Assembly: GCA_037892935.1 (NCBI GenBank)
Contig: JAYXKI010000009.1
Coordinates: forward strand, 310,001-374,000
Origin: Phlebopus portentosus
Lineage: Eukaryota; Basidiomycota; Agaricomycetes; Boletales; Boletinellaceae
Length of the DNA: 64,000 nucleotides
Direction of reading: 5' to 3'
Part shown: one piece after another, positions 1-12,321 of the stretch
Layout of the letters: each line of letters begins with the position of its first letter
How positions within the stretch are numbered: the first letter of the stretch is position 1
Translations under genes and position numbers: made by a program
Notes under the pieces: generated by a model
The model's database searches: none
What the model was told of the DNA's origin: nothing
What the model saw: the letters and a program-made list of their open reading frames with translations, nothing else

Positions 1-3000
1 TTCGTCGTACTTGACAGAGTCTACCCCGAATTCTCGCCGGGATTGCAGAAGCATATTACATAGTTCATTCCCCTCTGTGTACCAGTCACCATCCAATGGA
101 GCGCAGACGCAGGGCGGATCTGCGTGAGACAGGACAATGGGCGCATCCGATCGAAACCTGCAATGGTTAATCACGACCACAGGACCTTCAGACGCGGCTT
201 GTTTCAACGTTTCGAAAGGCGGAGCTTGAAGGAAATTCTCAAACTCAGGTGTTTTCCGTATTTCATTGATCATCGCTGCTTGTTCCTCTGAAAGCTTCCT
301 CATTTGCGTTGAGAGTTCATCCTCCGAATGTTGTCCCCGTATTGTACCGTGAGCATCAGCATGTGGTCTGTCCACTACTGTAGGAGTCGATCGCGAATCA
401 GACGAAGTCATGAGGGCCTCCAGACGACTGCTACAATGTTGGAACCTGTCTCCAAGCGCCTTATCCGCTCGGGAGAGTTGGTCAAGCGGAGCCCGAACCC
501 CTTGCATCTCTGACCAAAGCATGGCCATTCCTTGTTCAAGAACCTCAATGGCGCGAGTAGAGTCCCCCTTCTCTATGGCATACGAAGCGGCATCCAATAC
601 AATCGTTTGGTAATGGATACTGCTGGAGAGAAGATCATGTTGGGAGGACAGAGTTGGCCTAATCGTAAGCGCACGCTGGAGGAGTGACATGACAGCTCCA
701 TACGAATCAGATGTAGTCTGATGATCGTGAGTCCGCGCCCGGACTGACCACTGCTGCGCCGCCTTTAGACGCTTAAATGTGCTGGAGAACGTGTGAACGG
801 CGGCACGTCTCAAGAATTCAATAGTATCCTCCAAATCTACGGTACTCCCTTCTCTGCGAAAACGAGAGTAAATAGCATCGGCAAGACCTGCAACGCTGAG
901 GACCGATCCGGATGGCCATCGGGACGAAGATTCGATGCGGCATAGTGTAAACTAATTGACTCAGATATGTCCTCGATCCGTCCGCAGTGCTCAAAACGGA
1001 TTTTTAGAGAACTGCCGAGGTTGATCAATGATGCTGAATAATTGGGATGGTCAACATTAAGAAGGACAACCGCGGCGCGGTAAGACGTGACTGCATCGTC
1101 AATATCCTCGATTCTGCCTCTGTGGTTAAAGCGAGTTCTCAGGGAATTTCCTAGATAGGACAATGCCAAGACTCGACGAGGATGTCCATTGGGATAAGAA
1201 ACCAGAGTGGTATTGTGTAGACCAATTGACTCGTCAAGGCTTTCAACTGTTCCACCGTGCTCAACGCGGATTCTGAGAGCATCACCCAATTGTCTTGCAA
1301 TGAAGAGCGAAGAGCATGGCCCTCGGGACAGAGAATCGCGGAAGCACGGTACAGTGAGATTGACTCGGCGAGGTCTTCGATTCTCCCTGTGTGCACGAAG
1401 CGACGATTCAGCGAATCTCCCAGGTTGTTCAGCATGGCGAAGCGATCGGGGTGGTTACCGGGGCAAGAAGCCAAGGAGGCACGGTGGAGCGTAATTGATT
1501 CCTCAAGGTCTTCTATTCTCATGCCATGCCCGAAGCGACTTCTCAGGGAATTACCGAGATTGTTTTGTGATACGTATATTTGGGATGGCCATCGGGACGG
1601 AGAGATAGTGCAGCACGATGCAGGGAGATTGATTCGTCGAGATCTTCTACTTCTCCCCAAATACCGAGTTTGTAGAACATTCCCCAGGTTAGACAATGTA
1701 AGGGAATGATCAAGATGATTGCTGGGCTGAACCGCTAGGGCGGTAGTAAGTACTGCAATTGACTCGTCCAGCTTATCGAATTCTCCGCTATACTCATAAT
1801 GAGTCGAGAGAGAAACTCCCAAGTTCATCAATATAGAGGAACGAGTGGCATTGAGGCCAGGACAATGGATTAGGGCGGTACGATATAACGCGATTGCCTC
1901 TTCAAGATCCTCAATTTTGCAGCTGTGGTCAAATCGAGCGAGTAGGGAATTACCGAGACTTCCTAATGAAGATCGATTTGGATCGTTGTCATATCCAGTA
2001 GCCAGAGCGGTGCGGTGCAGAGTGATTGATTCTTCGAGGTCCTTAATATTGCTGCCGTGCTCAAAGCGACTCTTCAGATGGGTTCCCAGATTCGTCAGGA
2101 TTGTTGGTCGAGTCACGTTTCCGTCAGGACAGAGAGCCAGGGCAACACGGTAAACTGATATAGCTTCGACAAGGTCTTCGATTTTGCGGGTATGACGGAA
2201 GCGGGTAGCCAGAGAATCACCCAAATTGCTCAACGATGATGATCGTTCGGGATCGTCCTCAGAACGAAGGGCCACGGAGGAGCGGTGAAGAGAGATTGAT
2301 TCGTCGAGATCTTCCGCTCCCTCAGCGTACTCGAAACGAGTCGATAGAGAATTTCCCAAATTCATCAGTACAGTGGGGCGAGCAACGTGACCGTCGGGAC
2401 AAAGAGCCAGAGCAGCGCGATGTGACGTAATTGATTCATCGAGATCATCGGTACCGCGAACGCGTTCAAATCAAGCAAACAGAATATTGCCCAGATCATT
2501 CAGTGACGAGGGACGCTCGGCGTAATCATGAGGCTGGAGAGATAATGCGGCACGGTACAGTAAAACGGCCCTATCGATGTCTTCTATAGCACCGACATGC
2601 CGAAAACGACGACTTGGAAGATTACCCAGACCGACCAAAAGGGATGAACGTTCGTCATGACTGTCGGGACGAAGAGCTCGAGCCCCACGGTGCAGAGCCA
2701 TTGATTCGTCGAGATCCTCAACATTTCCGGTCAGTACGAAACGCGTAATAAGGGGAGTGCCCAGATCGTACAGCGGTCTGTAACGAGCTGGATGGTCTTC
2801 TGGAGTGAGGGCCAGGACATCTCTCCCTATCATAATTATTCTTTCGAGATCTGATAACTCTCCCCATCGTTTGTGTCGGGCGAAGAGAAGAACAGAAGTG
2901 TTCCGCATTGACTCTAAGTGACGAGGATGACCACGAGGACAACAGTTAAGCACGACTTGTTGGAGAGTTATGGTCGAATCAAGGTCCTCCTTGAGACCCA

Positions 3001-3076
3001 TTGCTTGGAAACGGTCGCGCAAAAATGGGGATAAAACGATCATTATCTTGACTTTATCAGACTGGTTTAAAGACAT
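1..3076 (-). pseudogene. TPR-CHAT protein gene, decayed, C-terminus beyond the left edge
   Basis: Degenerate repeats of about 44 residues (pattern LGNSL..RFE..G.IEDLDESI.LHR.AL...P.GHP.RS) fill 3076 down to about 900. They are tetratricopeptide-type repeats of the fungal TPR-CHAT family. From about 890 to the edge an open frame gives the usual linker and the start of the CHAT (caspase-HetF-like) region, including VVVINHCRFRSDAP near 170. Such proteins are expanded in Agaricomycetes; a role in regulated proteolysis or cell death is a family inference. Lesions: an in-frame TGA at 2471-2473 where neighbouring repeats have Arg (LFA-stop-FERVRG); compensating indels near 1655 and 1580; a one-base loss near 1288 (NLGD read as NWVM); another frame change near 905. 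No intron-like sequences remove these, so a pseudogene is most likely. A multi-intron gene with sequencing errors is the alternative. The ATG at 3076 is the first plausible start. Confidence 0.8.
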
Positions 3077-3723
3077 CTTGTTGCTTGATGGCTTCTGTAA
3101 AATTTCTATGAATCGGAGATAGTGCCATGAACTCTCGAGTAGAAATTATATGAGTGCCGAACGCCTTACTAATCCTCGGACCTCTAGACAAAACACGTCT
3201 GTTGGTAACAGGTTCACGGGGCAAGATAGCATATACCTCTGAAAGACCTGAGCGATGCGCTTCTCCAAAAGCACCTGGACAGACTTGGGATACTCACCTC
3301 CACTGGAAAATCAAGGGGTATCCTGCGGTATGGGAAGACAGTTTTCAACGCGGAGGGTATGAACAGCGCAGGGGATCGACATCATCTAGATGTAGCCGTT
3401 TGTATCAGAAAGACACGGTCTGTACTGCCCAGTAGGGCAAGGCGGATTTCTTCCGAATGAATGTAGTTCATTGCCTTGAGCGCGCGCGAAAGATTTGCAC
3501 CGCCACTGTTTGAGCAACTCGGTCACGAGACCGGACCCCCGTGATATTCCCAGCCCAATTCTGCCACCGAATCCTCCTTTACTTCTCTCTTCTTCCTATT
3601 CCACATCTTATTCCCAATCTTATTCCACAAACACATTCAATCTCGCCTTTACATCTTTATCTCTTCTTGAAAACGAATATCGCTGATTGAAGAACCTAAG
3701 GCTCGCTGTCTTCGTCCTCTGCC
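3077..3723. other. Intergenic region between divergent genes
   Basis: This lies between the starts of the TPR-CHAT pseudogene (minus) and the hypothetical gene at 3724 (plus). The final 140 bases are strongly pyrimidine-rich (TCTTCTTCC-type runs at 3580-3670), as in fungal core promoters. I see no convincing gene; an open frame at 3154-3435 lacks any recognisable composition. Confidence 0.5.
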
Positions 3724-4455
3724 ATGGTCACGCACTCAACAAGGTCCCGTCCGAAGGGCAAGAACTCAGGCTTGGATACCGAATCGAAAGCTTTATGGCC
3801 ACATCGCAAGTCTGTGCCTGTCTTGGAATGCCTAGACTCAAACTCAGATATATCTCCTGAGCTCAGTTATGGCTCTTCCCCTTCAAGTCCTCTGTCTCCT
3901 CTGTCCAAGCGCTCTGTTTCTCCTGATCTACCTGACGAAATCGAAGAGAACTCGATAGATAGCATAGTTTGGCCGAAAAGGCGCAAGGATTGTGCATGGA
4001 TGGCTGGAAAAGTGTCGTTTATGAAAGAGCAAGCGGCGCGTAGGAAGCGGAGAGAAGTGGACTCTAGTGTATTTCGAGATGACATTGTTGGGTACGGCGT
4101 GCACCCTCCTGCGGCCTCTTCTTCACACAAGGAATGCAGAGGCAAGCACGGACAGAGAAGGACGAAGTCGTCTAAGAAGATAAATGGGCGTACAACGAGT
4201 GCATCGCCTCAGGATACTACTTTAGTTGGTACGAAACCGAAGGCAAATCGAAAGCCGCTTCGCGATATCACCAGTTCTTTTGATAAATGTAGGAATGCGA
4301 ACGAAACGCCATCGGCGTCGCCCTCCTTTGTCCCTCGCCGTACCATTCCGGAGAGCTGGCACCGGGCAATACGTAGTCTTCTGACCCAAGGGCGCGAAAT
4401 GCCTTTTCCTTTCGGTGAAGCTTTGATCATGGACACCTCGCAAATTCAGGAATGA
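3724..4455 (+). CDS. Hypothetical Ser-rich basic protein, 243 aa
   Basis: A single-exon frame starts at an ATG in good context (CTGCCATGG) just after a CT-rich promoter-like tract. I do not recognise the family. The protein is low in complexity: a Ser/Pro-rich stretch at about residues 45-80, a basic K/R segment near 100-115 (KEQAARRKRRE), and a lysine/arginine-rich middle. Near residue 180 it has RKPLRDIT, which fits the minimal RxxL destruction-box pattern of cell-cycle proteins, although such short motifs arise by chance. There is no signal peptide or membrane segment. It is probably a nuclear, largely disordered protein. It could be incomplete if a downstream exon was missed. Confidence 0.55.
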   Translation: MVTHSTRSRPKGKNSGLDTESKALWPHRKSVPVLECLDSNSDISPELSYGSSPSSPLSPLSKRSVSPDLPDEIEENSIDSIVWPKRRKDCAWMAGKVSFMKEQAARRKRREVDSSVFRDDIVGYGVHPPAASSSHKECRGKHGQRRTKSSKKINGRTTSASPQDTTLVGTKPKANRKPLRDITSSFDKCRNANETPSASPSFVPRRTIPESWHRAIRSLLTQGREMPFPFGEALIMDTSQIQE

Positions 4456-5440
4456 AGTCTCGCTTGGCGTAGCTTGGATCATGCATACCTGTTTTATTCT
4501 TTCGCGACTCTTCTATTTGTTCACAGCCCCCATGTGTCGGCCTTTTCTATTCTCAATCAACAACCGATCTTCGCCATCTATGATTGGACGTCTTGTCGAA
4601 GAATGCATCTCTTCTGAACTGTCTAAAGTCTCGAGATCAGTGCTTGTATGGTTCCACTGCCTTTTCTATACGCTGCGGTCACTACCTTCTCATGTACACC
4701 AACATACTATTTGACTGCTCGGGATTGCCTAATATTCTATTTCAAGAATGGACCTCACAGTTCCTATCAGAGTTCAATTGTACCTACACTAGACTATTAT
4801 TTCGCATATCACCAAGGAGCATTTTGTGCTTAGCGTTGATTTCTTGTTCAAACTCTGGGGGAATCTCCGCGCTGTTTCTCGATATTTTGAATATGCGGGA
4901 GTTAGCGACAGTGCTCCCCATGTCTCGGTTGAAGTCTCTAATCAAAATCAAATTTTAAAGAGTCTCTGATCTAAATTGAAATTATGTCTCATTATCTTCT
5001 CTATTTGCAATGAATTTGAGTCTTGAGATATGCATGTATTCGTGTTTTCCGTGGAAAAGTACAGCTTTTAGCTCTTTATATCAAATTCATCTCTTGTTAA
5101 GTCCGAGATTTCGTTCACCACCGTTCGCTGTCTGCTATCTCTGTGTGTTCTCTGACGTTCATGACGTTCGTGGCGTTCAGCGGCATCTATTTTCAAAGAA
5201 AGGCGGTGATGCGGGATTTGCAATGTTGAAGGGTGTGCCGAGCACTTTCTCGTATACTAGTGCAAATGCTGTCGTTCGATGTTGGTTGGCTCGGAAATCG
5301 GTAGGTGGATACTGCTCTCTTGAAGAGTATAAGAGCCGCGTTGAAAACCTCCAAGCTGCTCAACAATTCTAGCACTCTCTGCTGCCATTACTCTAAGCTC
5401 AAAGATACTGTTCGTAACCGGTTCTCCGTATCTCGTGTCA
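4456..5440. other. Intergenic region, no supported gene
   Basis: AT-rich sequence between the hypothetical gene and the peptide precursor gene. A frame at 5010-5372 has a protein-like last 60 residues but no clear start, splice partner or family. No repeats or RNA genes were recognised. Confidence 0.4.
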
Positions 5441-5659
5441 ATGGACTCCTTCAGTAGCTATTCTATCGGCTCGTCCTCCAAGGAGCGCTCCTGCGGAGGC
5501 CTCGAGGAGCAATCTCACGGGAAAAGTTCAACGCGAGTACTTCATACTCAGGACTCAATCTTTTCGGTCGATTCGAACGATCCAGAAATTAACGTCGAAG
5601 ACGTCCCCGTAGATAAAGAGACTGGAGGAGATAGCTCTACATATTGCATTATTGCTTAG
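5441..5659 (+). CDS. CaaX peptide (mating-pheromone-like) precursor, 72 aa
   Basis: A short single-exon gene whose product begins MDSFSSYS and ends YCIIA. The last four residues form a CaaX box (Cys, two aliphatics, Ala), the farnesylation and carboxymethylation signal of basidiomycete lipopeptide pheromones. The MDSF-type start, the Ser-rich N-terminus, the acidic middle (DVPVDKETGG at about 55-64) and the length match Agaricomycete pheromone precursors, which mature by cleavage near a charged pair some 9-14 residues before the Cys. Here the site would be KE rather than the usual ER/EH. The ATG at 5441 is preferred over an upstream GTG. No STE3-type receptor gene is visible in the window, so this may be a pheromone-like gene outside the mating locus, or another prenylated small protein. 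Confidence 0.68.
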   Translation: MDSFSSYSIGSSSKERSCGGLEEQSHGKSSTRVLHTQDSIFSVDSNDPEINVEDVPVDKETGGDSSTYCIIA

Positions 5660-6362
5660 ATCAACTAAAGTCAACCTACCTGGAGATTTGAGGTGTGTGG
5701 TAGCTTCCTTTGCCTTTGATAGTTCCAACTAATCTCTTCCTTCAAGTTCGCTTGTAGTCACCAATGGTCGGATTGTTGGGGTCAATCAGAAGATGATTAG
5801 AAGTCTACGATTTTCTCTGTTATGTATTCTTGTATTCTTTTTTATTACTCCTGTCGTGGTTTGCGAAATTCTAAATGATGATGGATTATACTTCATAAAG
5901 AGTGTTTTTGTATTCAGCTCCACCTACAATATCGCCTGTTCCTTCCGTAACAGGAAGGTGCTTACTGGATACTTCCGACACCGAAGGATCAGCGCTGACG
6001 GGCTCGTGCTCCGAGTCTAATCCACAACTTCATCTCAACCGACGTCCATCACTCTTCACTCTCCAACTGCTCGTCATAAAGCAGCAGAATGTTCCGAAAT
6101 TTTACTTCGAAACGCGGAAAATTTCCTGTGACTTGCCTGAGGATGCGTCAGCACACTGATTCTTGAGAACAAGAGCTCTATGATTGGTCCACTGGTCATG
6201 TTGCTCCACAGATTACTCTCATCCTACTCATGCGTTTTGTTCATCCATGGCTGAATTAGTCGTAATGCTCTGCGTCATCCTTTGATGGCTACATGAAATT
6301 TTATACTATATATTGTCCGTGGTGGCACCAATGCGGGCAGAAAACTGACCTTTTTTTCGATC
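5660..6362. other. Intergenic region, no supported gene
   Basis: AT-rich stretch holding the 3' region of the peptide gene and the promoter of the kinase gene. Small frames at 5793-6159 have no recognisable features. No repeat seen. Confidence 0.4.
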
Positions 6363-8027
6363 ATGGGCATGGTCGAGGTCAGACCCGATCTTAAACGCAA
6401 CCGAACTGTCAGTCGCTGGTACAAGTACGTCTTCAGTTTCATTCTTCAGCTTTTTAGACCGTTCTAAATAACACTTATCTTACAGTCTTCTCCCGCGCGC
6501 AAATGCAAAGTTCTCTGCGAAGCCCAGTGTCTGTGCTCCTTGTGAGAATCCCAAGGTCAGCATTCGCGGGCGCTAATTAGCTTCCGTCTGGAATCATCTG
6601 CTCACTCTAAACTTTTTTCCTCTGTGGATTCTCTAGCCGAAACGTGCTTTAACACCTGGGGATTTTGAATTCCTCGGCCTCATCGGTCGTGGGACGTTCG
6701 GACGCGTCTTTCAAGTGCGTAAGAAGGATACCCAACAAATATACGCCATGAAGGTGGTGTCGAAGAAGAAGGTCATCGCTAGCAGGGAGGTTACACATAC
6801 GCTAGCAGAACGCAACATCCTGCAGCAAAGTCAGAATTCTCCATTCCTTGTCGGACTCAAGTTCAGCTTCCAGACTGACACGGAGTTATTCCTCGGAACG
6901 GAGTTCAAGAATGGCGGGGAGCTCTTTTGGCATTTACAGAAAGAAGTGAGATTCGGCGAAGAAAAGGCAAGGTTTTACGTCGCAGAACTAGTCCTTGCTT
7001 TGGAACACCTTCATAAGTACGATATAGTTTATCGGTGAGTTCGATTAATATTTTATCCCCGTTTATTCCCTGAGCATTGTTAAGGGACCTCAAGCCAGAG
7101 AACATCCTACTTGACGCAACGGGGCATGTTGCTCTGTGCGATTTTGGACTCTCAAAACTGGGCTTGAAGGAAGGTCAGCTTACGAACACGTTTTGCGGGA
7201 CATCGGAATATCTGGCTCCGGAAATGCTTGTTGATGAACGTGGACATTCCAAACTGGTCGACTTTTGGTCTCTTGGCGTCTTGCTTTTTGAGATGTGTTT
7301 CGGCTGGAGTCCTTTCTACTCTGAAGACAAGGAAAAGATGTATGAAAACATTTGCTTCGCCAAGATCAAATTTCCGAAGAATGTCCTAAGTACTGACGCT
7401 AAGCAGTTTGTTAAAGGAGTAAGTAGGTATTAATATTTTCATCTATACACTTATAAACATTATTATTAGTTATTGACACGGAATCCGAAGCAGCGCTTAG
7501 GTGCTCAGCGGGATACTGAGGAATTGAAGGAGCATGCGTTCTTCAAGTCTTTTGATTGGGAAGCGCTCGCTGAGAAGCGAGTTACACCACCATTCCTTCC
7601 TTCCACTGAATCAGACGAGTCGACGGAAAACTTTGATCCAGCATTCACAAGCATTCGCCTGAGCGATAGCGGAGATATACATCATACTGACCGCACATCG
7701 AATGGCGTAGCACTGGAGTGCGAAGCGGACCTACAGAAGATGACTACGCTGTGCAAGCAGGAGGTTTCTGTAGCTGACCGATTGGGGGCGACGGTCAAAG
7801 GCTGGCGGAGTCGACTACTATCCGAGCCTGTAAGCAGCCCCATAAACGAATCCGCTCAGGAAATGTTTCGTGGGTTCTCTTTTTCTGGCGAGGGCAATGT
7901 TGCCGAACCTACTCGGAATCTGGGAGAACCAGGAGGACTGAATGGCTCTGCCGTGGATGAAGGATATTCCTCATCGTCAGAGAATGATTTCAATGACGAT
8001 CGACCGACCGGAAGAATTGAAGGATAG
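6363..8027 (+). CDS. AGC-family Ser/Thr kinase, YPK/SGK (Gad8)-like, short N-terminus
   Basis: Five exons (6363-6424, 6486-6555, 6637-7034, 7085-7418, 7470-8027) encode 473 aa. The kinase domain starts at about residue 50 (DFEFLGLIGRGTFGRV) and has the ATP Lys (YAMKVV), the AGC-type YRDLKPEN, DFG (CDFGLSKL), an activation loop NTFCGTSEYLAPE with a phosphorylatable Thr, and the AGC tail (VTPPF, ENFDPAFTS). A C-terminal hydrophobic motif FRGFSF is the usual TORC2-type phosphorylation site. YPK1/Gad8 kinases act below TORC2 in membrane and sphingolipid homeostasis. Oddities: only about 48 residues precede the kinase domain, so the C2-like N-terminal region of Gad8 orthologues is absent; VDFWSLG replaces VDWWTLG; the tail carries an extra 100-residue Ser-rich segment. 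It is probably a divergent paralogue rather than the main YPK1. Confidence 0.85.
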
Positions 8028-8394
8028 TCTGCTGCGGAACTTGATACCATTAATACTGCATCCCCTGAACCAAACGTCATTGCTAATATCTATTACGCCG
8101 CTTTCATGGTCTTTGTATATTGCACTTCCCTTTACCACTGGTTCACTCTGCAATTACTTTTCCTTGGTTAATACACGTTACCTCCCCTGATACCTCCCTA
8201 CGTCTGCAAATATTGTATCCATGTATCAGATCTCGTTATGATTTAATCATATACATCTTATAAAATAGTTTACGAGACAATGACTTTTATCTCTTCAAGT
8301 ATTACCATACGTGGAAGGATCTACGGTGAAGGTAAGAGGATCGGCATCACAATCCGGCTCAAAGTATATTCGTCACTGTTTTCTTTCCACTAGT
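8028..8394. other. Intergenic region
   Basis: AT-rich 3' region of the kinase gene and promoter of DIM1. Nothing else seen. Confidence 0.4.
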
Positions 8395-9601
<1,207 letters not shown>

Positions 9602-10081
9602 TTCGACTTTTTATCAGATTTCCCGGCATCTCTTATATCAAAGTTTTTTTTTTGTGGTACAGGAGTAGCGGCCGCTATAAGCGTGGATCTTGAAGGGCTT
9701 TCGGGTCTGGGCAAGTAGGCAAACGAAGACGCTGAATACTTACAACCGGTCAGTTGTATTCCGCTGAAGTCCATAAAGCGGATCAATTCAATCCCTGGCT
9801 ATCTTTGTCAGAGACCGTATTGCGTAGGTCTGATTCGGTATTCATACACCTCTTGCACGGGAACGTGGTATGCAGTCACCTCAACGTGACCATGATTGAC
9901 CATCAGATCTACCCCTATACCTGCCCTTTGCCTCATTCCCGATACCTCTCCACATTCACCGACGGTGACGGATGTGAACGCATCATTCTCCTCTTCTCTT
10001 TTCTACCATCTCTCGACTCTTCGCGAGTCGGTGAAACCTCTGTCTTCAAGGGATTGTAGAGAAACTACAATCAAGTTAACA
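9602..10081. promoter_or_regulatory. Promoter region of the PSD gene
   Basis: Contains a 10-base T run near 9646-9655 and a CT-rich tract at 9980-10020 shortly before the ATG at 10082, as in fungal core promoters. An in-frame ATG at 9896 would lengthen the next protein but lies upstream of this tract. No gene seen. Confidence 0.4.
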
Positions 10082-11909
10082 ATGCTTAACAGAACGTTGA
10101 ACGCATTTACTCCTCGGCTTCAAAGCGGCATTGTCGAAGATGGAGGTCTTTTAGTTCCTGCAGCAGTGGATAGTACGAACGGTGGTGTACGGAAGAGCGT
10201 TAGCTCTTCTAGGTCAGGTCCTCACCAAGCTACAAACATGCATTTGGCGCCTTCTACTGCGGCACCATCGGTGCGCTCGGCGGCTGCGTCCACTACGGCG
10301 CTTGCACCGACATCGAGTGGGACTTCTGGAACCACAAGCGTCGCGAAGTATCTGTTGCCGCCTTCGTATCGCGAGCAGCTACGCCTTGCAGATGCGTTGA
10401 AGATTCTTGTGACCAGATCAGGGATTCCGTCTTGTAGTAAGCACGAAGGTCTTTGGGGACTACGCTCGGTCAATAATGCTACTCTTTAGTTCTGGTTGGA
10501 GAAACTAGCCTTGCTATATCGACAAATCATACCTGGCTCAGACCTGTGCTTTGGAAAGATGCCCTTGACAAGGTAACATGACTTCCATCATTCTTCCAAA
10601 TAATCCCTGACCACTTGATGCTCTATTATTATCCTAGTTATTCGCAGCTGAACATCTTGGTAAGCATGTTCGTACGGCGCGTCATGTTGCCTAGGTACTG
10701 ACTAGATTATTCTCCTGAAGGTAACTTTGTTCTTGTACGATCTACCAGGCAAAAGATCTTTGAGATTATGCCCCTCTATACTCGTATTGGTATGCATTTA
10801 CTCTTTCATGGACCAATAGAAGTATGTGCATGACGGTTTTCGCAATTTCTGTTGAATCGTCATTCATTCACGTTTTATCGCGAATAGATTCGCTTCCTTC
10901 GCTGGAGAGCAATTCGGAACTTACTTAAGACAGAGTCTATACGACGTAAGAGCTCCATTCTCCGAGTTCACATGCTTGAGTTAGTCGTGGGACTGACGCA
11001 TCTGCTCATTCAGAGGGTCTGATTTATGACTCGACGGATAGAGATGTAGTTCGCGGCCAGATAGCATCCTTCATTAATACGTACCGAATCGACCTAACGG
11101 AGCTTGCGCAACCGGACTTGACTGCGTACCAGGTATTGCAGCTTCCAGAGACATAATGCCGAAACACTGATAATAGTGCAGACATTCAACGAGTTCTTCA
11201 GTAGGAAGCTCCGAGCTAAAGCTCGGCTACCGGCTTCGCCGATGGATCCCTCTGTCATTGTCTCTGCGGCTGACTGTCGCCTGACAGTTTGGCCTACCTG
11301 GGATAGTGCACGGAAGATATGGTAGATTTGATGTCTTTCTTTTAGATCAGTATTTAACTAAGTACGTTTTACTGTAGGGTCAAGGGTCGGCGCTTCACTC
11401 TCCAGAACCTCGTCAAATCTCGCACTCTCGCTCGAGTACTCGGTTCTCGTCCTTCACTCGCGATATTCCGACTTGCACCACAAGACTACCACCGTTTTCA
11501 CTCTCCAGTTAAAGGTCTTCTTTCATCAATAACGCATATCCCTGGGGAATACTACACGGTCAACCCTGAAGCAGTTAACGAGGACCTAGACGTATTCACC
11601 ACCAATACACGCTCAATAGCCGTCTTGCAAGCATCTATTCCCGCAAAGAGTAGTATGACGGAACTTCGGGTTGTGCCCATAGTAGTCGTTGCCGTCGGAG
11701 CTCTGCTGGTCGGAAGTATTAATTGGGAGAGGAAACGGGGAGAGATCGTTGAGAAGGGCGAGCGGTTGGGGTACTTCAAGTACGGAGGGTCAACTGTAAT
11801 CTGTATATTTCCGGAGGGTGTCATTTGGGATGGCGATCTCGTACAGAGCTCTGAAGAGGGCATTGAAGTTCTTGTAAAAGCAGGGGAGAAGATTGGCACT
11901 TTTCCGTAG
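10082..11909 (+). CDS. Phosphatidylserine decarboxylase (PSD type)
   Basis: Eight exons (10082-10436, 10490-10572, 10638-10659, 10721-10821, 10888-10945, 11014-11132, 11182-11321, 11378-11909) encode about 469 aa. PSD converts phosphatidylserine to phosphatidylethanolamine, using a pyruvoyl group made by self-cleavage. Motifs in order: PLYTRIGMHLLF, a TFNEFFSRKL block, SAADCRLTVWPT, VKGRRFTLQNL, the HSPVKG and HIPGEYYTVNP blocks, and near the C-terminus FKYGGSTVICIF, whose GGST is the autoprocessing site (LGST or GGST in known enzymes). The first 115 residues are Ser/Thr/Ala-rich. I see no clear mitochondrial presequence or C2 domain, so location (endomembrane or cytosol) is unclear. The exon 1 donor is the least certain boundary. 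Confidence 0.88.
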
Positions 11910-12321
11910 GTCTGGATTTCTCTTAGGAGTATCTGTTATCTGTTTAGATATTATTAGGTGTCAGGAACTTTATTATATCATTTTGCAAGGGAAAACACAG
12001 GGAAAAAAATGCTCCTTTCGATTTCTTTTCATTTTGTTTCCGGAATAGTGCACGTGAATGGCGCGTGCGAGACGCGTCTCCGCGTCCAACCAACCAGAAT
12101 GCGACCTTCTTTACGCTCAACCACCATCACCGTCTTTCAAACCAAGTACCTCCGTGCTTGCAGAGACATTGCTTCATCCAAGAAAACGAGCAATCAAAAC
12201 ATGTTGAGTATCCTCTTGATCAGCTGCTTTGGATATCATTGCCTCTTCGTGGGTTCATAATGACAGCATAATTCCAGTGCTTGGGCGTCCTCTCCTTTGA
12301 ACGCGGAGGAAGACTAGCGAG
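11910..12321. promoter_or_regulatory. Promoter region of the RTT106-like gene
   Basis: Intergenic sequence between two genes on the same strand. Small open frames here are not convincing. No specific regulatory site recognised. Confidence 0.35.

Noticed and set aside
3154..3435. Open frame in the first divergent spacer
   Set aside because: Composition looks random and no motif is present; likely leader or promoter sequence.
5010..5372. Open frame with a protein-like C-terminal 60 residues
   Set aside because: No acceptable start, splice partner or family; the upstream half is low-complexity.
4456..6362. Search for a STE3-like pheromone receptor beside the CaaX peptide gene
   Set aside because: No seven-helix frame or spliced set of hydrophobic exons could be read on either strand.
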